Both the position numbers and the translations under genes were made by a program. The notes under the pieces are model-generated. The model worked only from the letters and a program-made list of their open reading frames with translations, did no database searches and was not told the origin of the DNA. From JAHEKD01 sp965215945 (GTDB lineage Bacteria > Pseudomonadota > Gammaproteobacteria > Arenicellales > JAHEKD01): 64,000 nt of DNA. The DNA lies in the NCBI GenBank assembly GCA_965215945.1, contig CBDCFC010000018.1, positions 124,001-188,000 on the forward strand, given 5' to 3'. Positions 53,710 through 63,188 of the stretch are shown piece after piece (the stretch's first letter is position 1; each line of letters starts with the position of its first letter).

Positions 53710-53737
53710 TTGATTCGACTCAGATCAAGCTTATACT
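53710..53737 (+). promoter_or_regulatory. Putative sigma-70 promoter of tag
   Basis: TTGATT (53710-53715) and TATACT (53732-53737) with a 16-base spacer, 36 bases before the start codon. A 7-base inverted repeat, GCTTGAT and ATCAAGC, overlaps the -35 region and spacer and might bind a regulator. Confidence 0.4.
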
Positions 53738-53772
53738 GAGCCTAAATACTAACTGTTTAAACTAAACGAATC

Positions 53773-54342
53773 ATGAATAAAAAACGCTGCGGCTGGGCTA
53801 CATTCTCAGAACTCGAAATCGATTACCATGATAAAGAATGGGGAGTACCCGTTCATGACGATCATACTCATTTTGAATTTCTGATTTTAGAAGGTGCCCA
53901 GGCTGGCCTGAGCTGGCATACCATATTACAAAAACGCGATAACTACCGCACAGCATTTAAGAATTTTGATCCTGCCAAAGTTGCCGGATTTAAGGAAAAG
54001 CAAATTCAGGGATTACTCAATAATCCGGGTATCGTCCGCAATAAATTAAAAATCAATGCAACTGTCACAAACGCAAAATATTTTCTGGAAACTCAAGCGA
54101 AACACGACTCATTTGATAACTTTATTTGGCAATACGTTGATGGCAAACCAATCGTGAACAAATGGAAGTCCGGCAAACAGGTCCCCGCCACCACCAAACT
54201 CTCCGAACAAATCTCCAAGGATTTAAAGAAAATAGGCTTCCGATTTGTAGGGCCAACAATCGTTTATTCGTATTTACAAGCAACTGGGTTGATTAATGAT
54301 CATCTGACCAGTTGTTTTAGGTATAAAGAGGTTCGGGCGTAA
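53773..54342 (+). CDS. tag: DNA-3-methyladenine glycosylase I
   Basis: Repair glycosylase of 189 residues that removes 3-methyladenine. The N-terminal CGWA motif, the DYHDKEWGVPVHDD segment and GLSWHTILQKRDNYR are typical. The zinc ligands Cys and His near the start and H-x4-C near the end (DHLTSCF) are present. It appears to be a single-gene unit. Confidence 0.95.
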   Translation: MNKKRCGWATFSELEIDYHDKEWGVPVHDDHTHFEFLILEGAQAGLSWHTILQKRDNYRTAFKNFDPAKVAGFKEKQIQGLLNNPGIVRNKLKINATVTNAKYFLETQAKHDSFDNFIWQYVDGKPIVNKWKSGKQVPATTKLSEQISKDLKKIGFRFVGPTIVYSYLQATGLINDHLTSCFRYKEVRA

Positions 54343-54409
54343 TGTTACAGTCAATTTCTTCAAAGCTGATTTATCCAAGGTTCTTTTTTGAGTTGATTTA
54401 GTTCCATAT

Positions 54410-54802
54410 TTAAGCCCAATAGTCGGATAGTGCTAAGGCAAATACTAATGCAATAATCCCAATTATCACGATCACAACTGCTAATTGTTTTCCATCTGAA
54501 ATAAATTTCATATTTCCACCAAAAGCATCAAACCAACCATAACCAGAGTCTTGTGTTGTAGGCACATTTCTATAAACATGTTTTAGCTCTTGGTCGTTCA
54601 TGCCTTGTTTTCGCCCTAAATCATCAATGATTTTCCTTTCAGCGGAAGTTACGTATATTAAGCCGCCTATGCAGAGATAAATAGTACTGACAATAAATAA
54701 TGCTTGACTGAACCCTTCAGGATCAAAGCCGGTTTTAAGGTATGCTATTAAGGTAGTAACTGTTATACCAATTGTGCATATTGAGAGAAAACGTTTAAGC
54801 AT
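54410..54802 (-). CDS. Small membrane protein, unknown
   Basis: Unrecognised protein of 130 residues with about three hydrophobic helices, near residues 5-20, 35-52 and 105-127. A soluble segment between them carries GRKQGMNDQELKHVYRNVP. It lies 75 bases after the next small membrane protein gene and may be a separate unit. I do not assign a function. Confidence 0.6.
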   Translation of the reverse strand: MLKRFLSICTIGITVTTLIAYLKTGFDPEGFSQALFIVSTIYLCIGGLIYVTSAERKIIDDLGRKQGMNDQELKHVYRNVPTTQDSGYGWFDAFGGNMKFISDGKQLAVVIVIIGIIALVFALALSDYWA

Positions 54803-54876
54803 AATTCTATTGAGGCTCTGAGATTTAGGACTGTCTTAAAGTCTTCTTTTAATACTCCTTAACCCTAAGAGTAAAT

Positions 54877-55173
54877 TTACTTGCCCTTATTTATATCCCG
54901 CCGCAGCAAAAAACAGTAGATGGGTAATAATAAGAATAACAACAACGGAATCTCTATCAGCCAGATGACTAAGGCCTGCATAACTGTTCCAAGATTCGGG
55001 AGGTAATTTGCGACTGAAACAGTTACCGATTGATTCAAGAACACGAACACGATTAAAAAAATCAATGCAAAACGCCACCGGATATTTTTACCGTGGGTTT
55101 TCAAGGCTTCTTTTTTCTTATCCTCGGGTAAGACCTGGATTTCCGGGATGTTTTTAGGCAGCCAGTAAATCAT
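54877..55173 (-). CDS. Small two-helix membrane protein, unknown
   Basis: Unrecognised protein of 98 residues. An N-terminal charged segment is followed by two hydrophobic helices (FALIFLIVFVFLNQS and ALVIWLIEIPLLLFLLLP). The gene starts directly after the lolD stop without a spacer, so it is co-transcribed with the lipoprotein exporter. A link with lipoprotein sorting is possible on context only. Confidence 0.6.
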   Translation of the reverse strand: MIYWLPKNIPEIQVLPEDKKKEALKTHGKNIRWRFALIFLIVFVFLNQSVTVSVANYLPNLGTVMQALVIWLIEIPLLLFLLLPIYCFLLRRDINKGK

Positions 55174-55854
55174 TTACCAATCTCTTGTCAGTTGACCATT
55201 GCTCAAGATATAGCCTTTTTGCATTTGTTTGGCAATATCCATGTCATGCGTCACAATCACCAGACTTGAATTAAGTTGCTGATTGGTCGCTTTCATCAGC
55301 TCAAAGACTTCAGCAGCGGTTTTTTGATCCAGATTACCAGTCGGCTCGTCGGCCAGAACACAGTCGGGATTAGTGACCATGGCTCTGGCAATCGCTGTAC
55401 GTTGGCGTTCGCCGCCGGATAATTCCGCTGGCTTATGTGTCAAACGTGACCCCAACCCGACTGCTTGGAGTAGTTCACCTGCTTTTTGTTTTGCAGTAAC
55501 TGAATCGACTTTGGCAATCAGCAGGGGCATAGCCACATTTTCTAAAGCAGTAAATTCTGGCAATAAATGATGAAATTGATAAACAAAACCAAGGGCCTTA
55601 TTGCGAAGTCGTGCTCTTTCAGCCTCATTCATGGTTGACAGGTCTTCACCAGAAATAACCACTTTCCCTAAAGTTGGTTTATCCAAACCACCAAGCAAAT
55701 GTAATAACGTGCTTTTACCTGAACCAGATGCGCCAATAATTGCGACCTGCTCTCCCGCCGAAACTTCTAAGTCAATACCGGTAAGGATTTTTAGTTCATT
55801 CTTACCTTGAACAAAACTGCGCTTTAGTTGTTCAACTTTGATGATGCTCATCAT
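55174..55854 (-). CDS. lolD: Lipoprotein-releasing system ATP-binding protein
   Basis: ATPase of 226 residues of the Lol exporter that frees lipoproteins from the inner membrane. Walker A is GASGSGKST, signature LSGGERQRTAIARAM, Walker B CVLADEPTGNLD. The LolD segment FVYQFHHLLPEFTALENVA is diagnostic. It overlaps the permease gene by 4 bases. Confidence 0.95.
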   Translation of the reverse strand: MMSIIKVEQLKRSFVQGKNELKILTGIDLEVSAGEQVAIIGASGSGKSTLLHLLGGLDKPTLGKVVISGEDLSTMNEAERARLRNKALGFVYQFHHLLPEFTALENVAMPLLIAKVDSVTAKQKAGELLQAVGLGSRLTHKPAELSGGERQRTAIARAMVTNPDCVLADEPTGNLDQKTAAEVFELMKATNQQLNSSLVIVTHDMDIAKQMQKGYILSNGQLTRDW

Positions 55855-57095
55855 TCGTATCTCAAGGCTTCGGCAGGCTGAACTTTAGAGGCTTTCCAGG
55901 CTGGATAAAGAGTGGCAAGAAAACTGATTAAAAAAGCTACTGAAGTAACTTTTATAACATCAGAGGCTAGTAATTCAGATGGAAACCCACTGATCAAATA
56001 AAGATCTGCCGGCATGAATTCAGTATTAAACACTCCTTCTATCCAACCTACTATTTCGCTAACATTCAACGCCGTTAAAACCCCCAAAATGGCCCCAATA
56101 ATAGTGCCCACTAAGCCTATTACAGTTCCCTGTACCATAAATATTTTGAGAATGCTTAAAGGTGTAGAACCGAAAGTTTTTAAAATGGCGATGTCTGATT
56201 GCTTTTCCGTCACCACCATGACCAGAGTCGAAACAATATTAAATGCTGCAATCACAATAATAATCAAGAGAATAAAAAACATGACTCTGCGCTCAGTTTT
56301 CAGCGCCCTAAAAAAAGTTGAGTGAGCCGTGGTCCAGTCGGTGACACGATAATCAAAGCCCAACTCGTGTTGTAGATCACCAGTAATCTGTGGAGCTAAA
56401 AATACCTCGTTGAGTTTTAGCCTTAATCCGTCGACTGCATCAACCTTGCGAAACAATTTGGCAGCATCCTTTAGGTGGATCAGAGCCAGGCCATTGTCGT
56501 ATTCATACATCCCAAGATCAAAAATACCGGTCACTGTAAAGCGTTTTAAACGGGGAATTAGGCCGGCCGGTGTGACCTGGCCCTGGGGAGATACAACAGT
56601 CACTTTTGAGCCCAAGCCTAAACCCAGATTAGCAGCCAAAGCACTGCCGACAACAATATTAAACTCACCCTCGACTAAACTGTCCGCACTACCTTCTATT
56701 AATTTCGTCAGTAAATCAGTCACTGAAGTTTCTTGTTCGGGCAATACACCACGAATAATCGATCCATTGACTTGGTTACCTCGTGCCAACATGCCCTGGC
56801 CCATAATGAATGGAGCTGATCCGACTACATCATTTAAAGCTGTCGCCTGCTGTTCGATTTCTTGCCAGTCATTAAATGGATCATATTTACTGATGCTTAT
56901 ATGCGATGCAACGCCTAAAATTCTGTCCCTGAGCTCTCGCTCAAAGCCATTCATGACCGACATTACAGTAATCAATGCCCAGACGCCCAAGGCTACACAT
57001 ATGATGGACAATAAGCTTATTAAAGAAATAAAGTTATTGCGCCGTTTCGCACGGGTATAGCGTAGGCCGATAAAGAGTTCCAAGGGTTTAATCAT
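55851..57095 (-). CDS. lolC: Lipoprotein-releasing system permease (LolC/LolE, possibly LolF)
   Basis: Membrane subunit of 414 residues with four helices and a large periplasmic domain between helices 1 and 2. FIGLRYTRAKRRNNFISLISL and VMSVMNGFERELRDRILG are family hallmarks. Only one permease gene is present; lolE does not follow lolD. A single permease would match the LolF arrangement of some gammaproteobacteria, in which a homodimer replaces LolC-LolE, unless a second copy is elsewhere. Confidence 0.9.
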   Translation of the reverse strand: MIKPLELFIGLRYTRAKRRNNFISLISLLSIICVALGVWALITVMSVMNGFERELRDRILGVASHISISKYDPFNDWQEIEQQATALNDVVGSAPFIMGQGMLARGNQVNGSIIRGVLPEQETSVTDLLTKLIEGSADSLVEGEFNIVVGSALAANLGLGLGSKVTVVSPQGQVTPAGLIPRLKRFTVTGIFDLGMYEYDNGLALIHLKDAAKLFRKVDAVDGLRLKLNEVFLAPQITGDLQHELGFDYRVTDWTTAHSTFFRALKTERRVMFFILLIIIVIAAFNIVSTLVMVVTEKQSDIAILKTFGSTPLSILKIFMVQGTVIGLVGTIIGAILGVLTALNVSEIVGWIEGVFNTEFMPADLYLISGFPSELLASDVIKVTSVAFLISFLATLYPAWKASKVQPAEALRYE

Positions 57096-57102
57096 TGTGA
57101 TT

Positions 57103-57188
57103 CGTCATACCGGAATCGCGAAGCGATATCCGGTATCTGTCAAATTTTGGAGATTCTGGACAAATGCAAAGCATTTTCCAGAATGACG
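57103..57188. repeat. Intergenic inverted-repeat element, copy 3
   Basis: An 86-base element between lolC and lysS. It begins CGTCATACCGGAATCGCGAA and ends CCAGAATGACG, so the termini are inverted as in copies 1 and 2. A hairpin is made by ACCGGAATCGCGAAGCGATA and the following TCCGGT. No coding capacity. Confidence 0.7.
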
Positions 57189-57209
57189 AGGCTGTTCTTA
57201 GTTTGCTTT

Positions 57210-58715
57210 TCAAGCTTCTGAACTTTTAGGCCGCATATGAGGAAATAAGATCACATCGCGAATTGAGGCCGAGTCAGTTAACAGCATGATTAAGCGGTCA
57301 ATACCAATGCCACCGCCTGCATTAGGCGGTAATCCATACTCCAAAGCCCGGATATAGTCTTTGTCGTAATACATGGCTTCATCATCGCCTGACTCTTTTA
57401 GTGCAACTTGGTCTTTAAACCGCTGCGCTTGAATTTCAGGGTCGTTTAATTCTGAAAATCCATTAACCAATTCCCGCCCGCCAATATACAATTCAAAGCG
57501 ATCAGTAATTTGTGGATTGTCATCGTCTGGACGAGATAGCGGTGAAACTTCCGCTGGATATGAAGTAATGTATGTTGGATCTTTAAGTTTGTCTTCTACG
57601 CTCGCTTCAAATATTTCGGTTTGGATTTTGCCCAGGCCATAGTCATCTTTAAGTTCTATTTTTAATTTCTCGGCAATCTGCCTGGCTTGTTGTAAGTCAT
57701 TTAATTGATCGACGTTGATATTCTGATTAAATTTTAAGATTGAGTCAAACAAAGTCATGCGTTCAAATGGCTTGCCGAAATCATATGTCTCGCCCTGGTA
57801 TTCAACTGTTGTAGTGCCCAGAACGTACTCCACCACCCCACGAATCATCTCTTCAGTCATGTCCATGTAATCGTGGTAATCGACATAGGCCTCGTTATAT
57901 TCCAGCATGGTGAATTCAGGATTATGGCGGGTTGATAAACCTTCGTTACGAAATACCCGGTTTAATTCATACACTTTATCGAAGTTACCAACGATGGTTC
58001 GTTTGATATAAAGCTCTTGAGCAACCCGCATAAACAAGTCAATGTCCAAGGCATTATGATGAGTGACAAATGGCTTTGCTGTCGCTCCACCAGGAATACT
58101 CTGCATCATCGGTGATTCGATTTCCAAGTAGCCCCGGTCATTAAGAAATTGGCGAAAATAGTTAATAACTTTGGCTCGAATTCGAAATGTTTCACGGCTT
58201 TTTTCATTAACGATTAAATCTACATAGCGTTGCCGATATTTCATTTCCTGATCGGCCAAGCCATGAAATTTTTCCGGTAACGGACGCAGCGATTTGGTCA
58301 GTAATCGAATTAGTTTTACACGGATAGATAACTCACCTGTTTTAGTGATAAATAACTCGCCTTCGCCGCCGACTATATCGCCAATATCAAATTGCTTGAA
58401 ATGGGCATAGTTATCATCCCCAATTGCATCACGTTGTAAAAATAATTGTATTTCGCCACTTTGGTCCTGTAACCGTGCAAAACTGACTTTGCCCATGATG
58501 CGCTTGGCCATGATTCGACCAGCAACCTTAACTGTGACAGAGTTTTCTTCGAACCATTCTTTAGCGTTGATTGAATATTGTTGCTGCAAATCACCCGCGA
58601 GTGCATCGCGGCGAAAATCATTGGGATACGCATTGCCGTTCTCTCGCAATTCAGCAAGTTTCTCCCGCCGTTGTGCGATTAGTTTGTTTTCGTCTGTTAT
58701 TTTATCTTCCTTCAT
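57210..58715 (-). CDS. lysS: Lysyl-tRNA synthetase, class II
   Basis: Class IIb synthetase of 501 residues. An N-terminal OB-fold (VKVAGRIMAKRIMGKVSFA) precedes the catalytic core with motif 2 (VYELNRVFRNEGLSTRHNPEF) and motif 3 (NAGGGIGIDRLIMLL). It follows prfB by 10 bases, the conserved prfB-lysS order. Confidence 0.97.
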   Translation of the reverse strand: MKEDKITDENKLIAQRREKLAELRENGNAYPNDFRRDALAGDLQQQYSINAKEWFEENSVTVKVAGRIMAKRIMGKVSFARLQDQSGEIQLFLQRDAIGDDNYAHFKQFDIGDIVGGEGELFITKTGELSIRVKLIRLLTKSLRPLPEKFHGLADQEMKYRQRYVDLIVNEKSRETFRIRAKVINYFRQFLNDRGYLEIESPMMQSIPGGATAKPFVTHHNALDIDLFMRVAQELYIKRTIVGNFDKVYELNRVFRNEGLSTRHNPEFTMLEYNEAYVDYHDYMDMTEEMIRGVVEYVLGTTTVEYQGETYDFGKPFERMTLFDSILKFNQNINVDQLNDLQQARQIAEKLKIELKDDYGLGKIQTEIFEASVEDKLKDPTYITSYPAEVSPLSRPDDDNPQITDRFELYIGGRELVNGFSELNDPEIQAQRFKDQVALKESGDDEAMYYDKDYIRALEYGLPPNAGGGIGIDRLIMLLTDSASIRDVILFPHMRPKSSEA

Positions 58716-58725
58716 TTTTACTTCG

Positions 58726-59824
58726 TTATATACCAGCTTTCAAACTAGCTTCAATAAATTGATTTAGATCGCCGTCTAAAACAGCCTGAGTATTACCCGT
58801 TTCAACATTAGTACGCAAATCTTTTATCCGTGACTGGTCGAGTACGTAGGAACGTATTTGACTACCCCAACCAATGTCTGATTTGGTCTCCTCGACAGCT
58901 TGTTGCTCTTCACGCTGTTTTTGTAATTCCAATTCATAGAGTCTGGCTTTGAGCATGGACATGGCCTCAGCTTTGTTCTTATGCTGTGAACGGTCGTTCT
59001 GGCATTGAACCACTATGTTTGTGGGTAAATGAGTTATGCGTACCGCTGAATCTGTTCGGTTAACATGCTGACCACCCGCACCACTGGCCCGGTATGTGTC
59101 AATGCGTAAGTCGGCCGGGTTAATATCGATTTCAATACTGTCATCAACTTCAGGATAGGCGAACACTGAAGCAAAAGAAGTATGGCGTCTGTTGCCTGAA
59201 TCGAACGGTGATTTGCGTACCAGGCGATGCACACCTGTTTCAGTTCGCAAGTGGCCATAAGCATAGGGGCCTGAATACTTAACGGTTGCACTTTTGATGC
59301 CGGCAACTTCGCCATCAGACAATTCGATAATTTCAGTTTTAAAGTTATTTGCTTCACCCCAGCGTAGGTACATACGCAAAAGCATGTTGGCCCAGTCCTG
59401 GGCCTCTGTTCCACCTGAGCCCGCCTGAATATCGATGAAGGCGTTACTCATGTCCATTTGACCTGAAAACATTCGTTGGAATTCGAGTTTTTCCAAGCGC
59501 TTAGACATGGCATTAACATCTGTTTCGATTTCATCAACTGTTGCTTCATCATTTTCTTGTTTGGCTAATTCAAGCAAATCTTTAGTATCTGTAATGCCAA
59601 TCTCTAACTCTTCAATAGTGGTCGTTATGGTTTCCAACTGTGTCCTTTCCTGGCCAAGTTTTTGTGCTAACTCAATGTCATTCCAAACTTGCGGATCCTC
59701 CAGTTGGCGAGAAACTTCTTCAAGCCGATCTTTTTTATTGGCATAGTCAAAGATACCCCCTGAGTTGTTCGAGGCGTTGTGAATAATCAGCTAACTGTTC
59801 GGTGAGTAAATTATAACGTTCCAT
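58726..59824 (-). CDS. prfB: Peptide chain release factor 2 with programmed +1 frameshift
   Basis: RF2 of 365 residues, made by a +1 shift. The first frame starts at ATG 59824 and reads 25 codons to an in-frame TGA at 59749-59747. The slippery site CTTTGAC is preceded by AGGGGGTAT, the internal Shine-Dalgarno-like element known from E. coli. After the shift the frame continues from GAC at 59748 to 58726. The GGQ motif is SGAGGQHVNRTDSAVR and the SPF tripeptide lies in KSPFDSGNRRHTSF. RF2 recognises UGA, so low RF2 raises its own synthesis. It is not a broken gene. Confidence 0.97.
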
Positions 59825-59973
59825 ATCGGGATTGAATATTCGGCAAGGCGGCAATTATAACCACTTTATACAGAATACAAAGTAGTCAACAAGAATAAAT
59901 AATGGTGTCCTTCCTGAGACATCATTTACATTTCATACTGGAGACATGGTTTACACAATTGAGTATTTAAAGC

Positions 59974-60050
59974 TGGTCGGGGCGAGTGGATTCGAACCAC
60001 CGACCTCCTACGCCCCATGCAGGTGCGCTACCAGACTGCGCCACGCCCCG
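59974..60050 (-). tRNA. tRNA-Pro (anticodon GGG)
   Basis: Cloverleaf of 77 bases with encoded CCA. Acceptor strands are CGGGGCG and CGCCCCG, with the C1-G72 type end of bacterial tRNA-Pro and discriminator A. The loop ATGGGGC gives anticodon GGG. The T loop is TTCGAAT. It lies 17 bases after the MerR-family gene, as in many gammaproteobacteria. Confidence 0.96.
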
Positions 60051-60067
60051 ACTAACTTGAGAAACTA

Positions 60068-60430
60068 TTATTTCAACAATTCAGAGATCTCATTTAGATC
60101 TCTTAAAATTTCATCAACTAGATTGTCTTTCTTCTTAGTAGGAGCATCTTTGGATTGAACTGTTTCAACATCAAGTTGATTACGTGCACCATTAATGGTG
60201 AAGCCATCTTTATATAGTAGTTCTCTGATCTGTCTGATCATTTGTACTTCATGGCGTTGATAGTAACGACGATTACCACGTCGTTTTATGGGTTTCAATT
60301 GTGGAAATTCCTGCTCCCAATAACGTAATACGTGGGGTTTTACCGCGCAAAGATCGCTTACTTCACCGATGGTGAAATAGCGTTTGCCTGGAATGGGAGG
60401 AAGTTCAGAATTATCTTTAGGATCAAGCAT
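60068..60430 (-). CDS. MerR-family DNA-binding protein downstream of ihfA
   Basis: Protein of 120 residues with an N-terminal MerR winged helix (YFTIGEVSDLCAVKPHVLRYWEQEFPQL, residues 18-45) and RRYYQRHEVQMI. A short C-terminal helix follows, with no obvious effector domain or metal cysteines. This small MerR gene is a constant neighbour of ihfA. The target is not known. Confidence 0.88.
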   Translation of the reverse strand: MLDPKDNSELPPIPGKRYFTIGEVSDLCAVKPHVLRYWEQEFPQLKPIKRRGNRRYYQRHEVQMIRQIRELLYKDGFTINGARNQLDVETVQSKDAPTKKKDNLVDEILRDLNEISELLK

Positions 60431-60451
60431 ATATATTCATTATATTCTGTG

Positions 60452-60763
60452 TTACGTTAACTTATCAACCAGCAATTCAGTGTTCTCAGCAACCTGATCT
60501 TTTAATTTGGGGCTGGCTTTGAAAGTGACGACCTTGCGTGCTGAGATTTCAACTTCTTCACCTGTTTTGGGATTGCGGCCGGGTCGTTGTCGTTTGTGTC
60601 TGATATCGAAGTTACCAAAACCTGAAAGCTTGACGGATTCTTCTGCTTCCAGCGCACTTCGTACTTGTTCAAAAAAAAGTTCTACAAATTCTTTGGCTTC
60701 ACGTTTGTTCAATCCAATACTGTCGAATAGCGCAACCGCTAGCTCTGCCTTTGTTACTGCCAT
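60452..60763 (-). CDS. ihfA: Integration host factor alpha subunit
   Basis: DNA-bending protein of 103 residues that pairs with IhfB. The HU/IHF signature GFGNFDIRHKRQRPGRNPKTG holds the Pro that intercalates in DNA (PGRNPKTG). KAELAVALFDSIGLNKREAKEFV is the IhfA N-terminus, read at residues 5-27. It follows pheT by 23 bases, the usual pheST-ihfA order. Confidence 0.96.
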   Translation of the reverse strand: MAVTKAELAVALFDSIGLNKREAKEFVELFFEQVRSALEAEESVKLSGFGNFDIRHKRQRPGRNPKTGEEVEISARKVVTFKASPKLKDQVAENTELLVDKLT

Positions 60764-60786
60764 TATTATGCCTCTCGAAAGTGTGC

Positions 60787-63177
60787 CTATATTCGTAGTT
60801 GGGCGTTAAATTTTGTTTTTAGTGATGATAAAACCCGGCTACATGCATCATCCATCTCCAGTTCTGTCAAAGTACGATTTAAGGCTTGAAAAGTCAAGCC
60901 TATTGACACACTTTTCTTATCAGAATCAATAGGTTTTCCAGTATATACATCAAATAACTTCAATTCAGTAAGATTTTTACCTGCGTTTAGTTCAATATCT
61001 TCAAGTAATTTATCTACTGCTATGTTGCGATCAACTAGGAGTGACAAATCACGCCGAATGGAAGGAAATTTCGATGTGATTTTATATTCGGGCAAATTAG
61101 AGTTCATTAAAAACTCAAGATTCAACTGAAAGAAATAAACGTCTTGGTCAATGTCTAAACTATCCGCAATACTTGGCAAAATTTGACCAATCAATCCAAT
61201 TAGCCTGTCTTTAACATAGACCTCTGCAATACGTCCCGGGTGAAAACCATCAACCGATACGGCTTTATATTGAAGCTCCAAATCTGAGCTGGATAGTTGC
61301 TTTATCGCTTCCAAATCAGATTTTATATCAAAAAAATCGACAAATTTAGGCGTTAATCCCCATTGCTCCGGTAATTGTAAACCAGTTGATATTCCACCTA
61401 AGTGTTTTACTTCAACTCTTTGTTTTTTATTGTAAAAATAAATATTTCCAATCTCAAATAATTGAATCTGCCGATGTTGTCGGTGGTAGTTATTAGCCAA
61501 CGCCTGCAATAATCCGGGGATTAATGACAATCTCATTTCAGACAGGTTTTCGGCTATGGGGTTTTTTAGTGCGATTGCACACTTCACGGATTCCGTATTG
61601 GAGACGAATTTCTTTTGCAATGTTGGATCAACAAAACTGTAAGTAATGGTCTCCTGATAGCCCCGATCAATCATAAGATCGCGAAAACGATTCGACTTAA
61701 TCATTGATTCGCTGGGCGCTGAAGTGGTTATCGACGCGACAGCCTGGTTTTCAGGAATATTGTTATAGCCGTATAAACGGGCAACTTCTTCAATAAGATC
61801 ATGTTCCTTTTCCAAATCAAAACGATAACTCGGTGGGACGGCTTTGATCGACGTTTTTAACTGTTCAACTTGGCACCCGAGTCGGCTGAGATACTTGGCC
61901 ACTTTTACCGGTTTTACCTCAACACCTAATACTTTATTGAGCTGCTTATAGCGGACATGAATGGCCGATTTAACGGGAATGTATTTTTTGTTTGATGTTT
62001 CGATAACTGGCCCCGGCTCACCACCGCAAATTTGCAACATTAATGTTGTCGCCCGATGAACTGCTTGTTCTTGCCCATACGGATCGACACCACGCTCAAA
62101 TCTATACGATGCATCGGTTTGCATGCCAATTCGTCTGGCTTTACCGATAATTTCAGGCTGTGCAAAGTAAGCAGATTCCAATAATATGGAATGATTTTTG
62201 TCATTAATCCCAGAACCCAAACCACCCATGATGCCGGCCAACGCGACGGGGCCATTATGGTCACATATCAGTAAATCATCAGCTTTTAATGTGAGTTGTT
62301 TTTCATCGAGCAGAATAAGTTTTTCATTCTTTTTAGCATTACGAACAATAATGCCGGTTTCAATGTTGTTTAAGTCGAATGCGTGCATCGGTTGCCCAAG
62401 TTCGAGCATGACATAGTTAGTGATATCAACGATTGCGCTTATCGGCCGAATACCACAACGCCTGAGTTTTTCCTTCATCCAGTCTGGTGTTTCAGCCTGT
62501 GGATTGACATTTTCGATCGCACGGCCAACATAACGGGGACAGCCTTGGAAATTTTCGATTTTTATTGGGACTTTCTTTTTACTGGCAGCCGGAACAGATT
62601 TAATTTTTGGCTTCGTTAGTTTAGTGTTTGTCAAAGCAGAAACTTCTCTGGCAATACCGACAATACTCAAACAGTCGCCACGGTTCGGTGTTAATTCAAG
62701 TTCAATGACATTGTCGTTTAATTTCAGATGAGAAGCCACTGAGGCTCCAGTTTTGGCCGCTGATTCAAGCTGCATGATGCCATCTGACTTTTCAGCAAGT
62801 CCGAGTTCCATCGCCGAACAGAGCATGCCATTTGATTCCACGTCTCGAATTTTAGTTTTGCTGATTTGCAATCCGTTAGGAAGTTTTGCACCGATCATTG
62901 CTAGAGGCACTTTCATCCCTGTTTGAATATTCTGTGCACCACAGATGACATCGACGATTTTGGTTTTGCCATAAGCCACTTTGCACAGCGATAGCTTGTC
63001 TGATTTCGGGTGCGGCTCAATCGCTAAGATTTCAGCAACAACTACTTTAGTGAATTGTGCTTTTTGTTTGCTGACATTATCAACTTCAAGGCCAGCCATG
63101 GTTAACGTTTCAGCTAGCTCTTGAGTGCTAATAGAAGGATTCGTCCATTCCCGCAGCCAGTTTTCACTAATTAACAT
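60787..63177 (-). CDS. pheT: Phenylalanyl-tRNA synthetase beta subunit
   Basis: Large subunit of 796 residues of the alpha2-beta2 synthetase. It has the N-terminal tRNA-binding fold (VVVAEILAIEPHPKSDKLSLC), the B3/4 editing domain, B5, the catalytic-like core and a C-terminal FDX-ACB domain (SKFPSIRRDLSLLVDRNIAV). The start is 11 bases after the pheS stop. Confidence 0.97.
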   Translation of the reverse strand: MLISENWLREWTNPSISTQELAETLTMAGLEVDNVSKQKAQFTKVVVAEILAIEPHPKSDKLSLCKVAYGKTKIVDVICGAQNIQTGMKVPLAMIGAKLPNGLQISKTKIRDVESNGMLCSAMELGLAEKSDGIMQLESAAKTGASVASHLKLNDNVIELELTPNRGDCLSIVGIAREVSALTNTKLTKPKIKSVPAASKKKVPIKIENFQGCPRYVGRAIENVNPQAETPDWMKEKLRRCGIRPISAIVDITNYVMLELGQPMHAFDLNNIETGIIVRNAKKNEKLILLDEKQLTLKADDLLICDHNGPVALAGIMGGLGSGINDKNHSILLESAYFAQPEIIGKARRIGMQTDASYRFERGVDPYGQEQAVHRATTLMLQICGGEPGPVIETSNKKYIPVKSAIHVRYKQLNKVLGVEVKPVKVAKYLSRLGCQVEQLKTSIKAVPPSYRFDLEKEHDLIEEVARLYGYNNIPENQAVASITTSAPSESMIKSNRFRDLMIDRGYQETITYSFVDPTLQKKFVSNTESVKCAIALKNPIAENLSEMRLSLIPGLLQALANNYHRQHRQIQLFEIGNIYFYNKKQRVEVKHLGGISTGLQLPEQWGLTPKFVDFFDIKSDLEAIKQLSSSDLELQYKAVSVDGFHPGRIAEVYVKDRLIGLIGQILPSIADSLDIDQDVYFFQLNLEFLMNSNLPEYKITSKFPSIRRDLSLLVDRNIAVDKLLEDIELNAGKNLTELKLFDVYTGKPIDSDKKSVSIGLTFQALNRTLTELEMDDACSRVLSSLKTKFNAQLRI

Positions 63178-63188
63178 AACTAATCCCT

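Noticed and set aside
58726..59824. prfB looked like a frameshifted gene
   Set aside because: The AGGGGGTATCTTTGAC site and codon-26 TGA are the known programmed frameshift, so the gene is intact.
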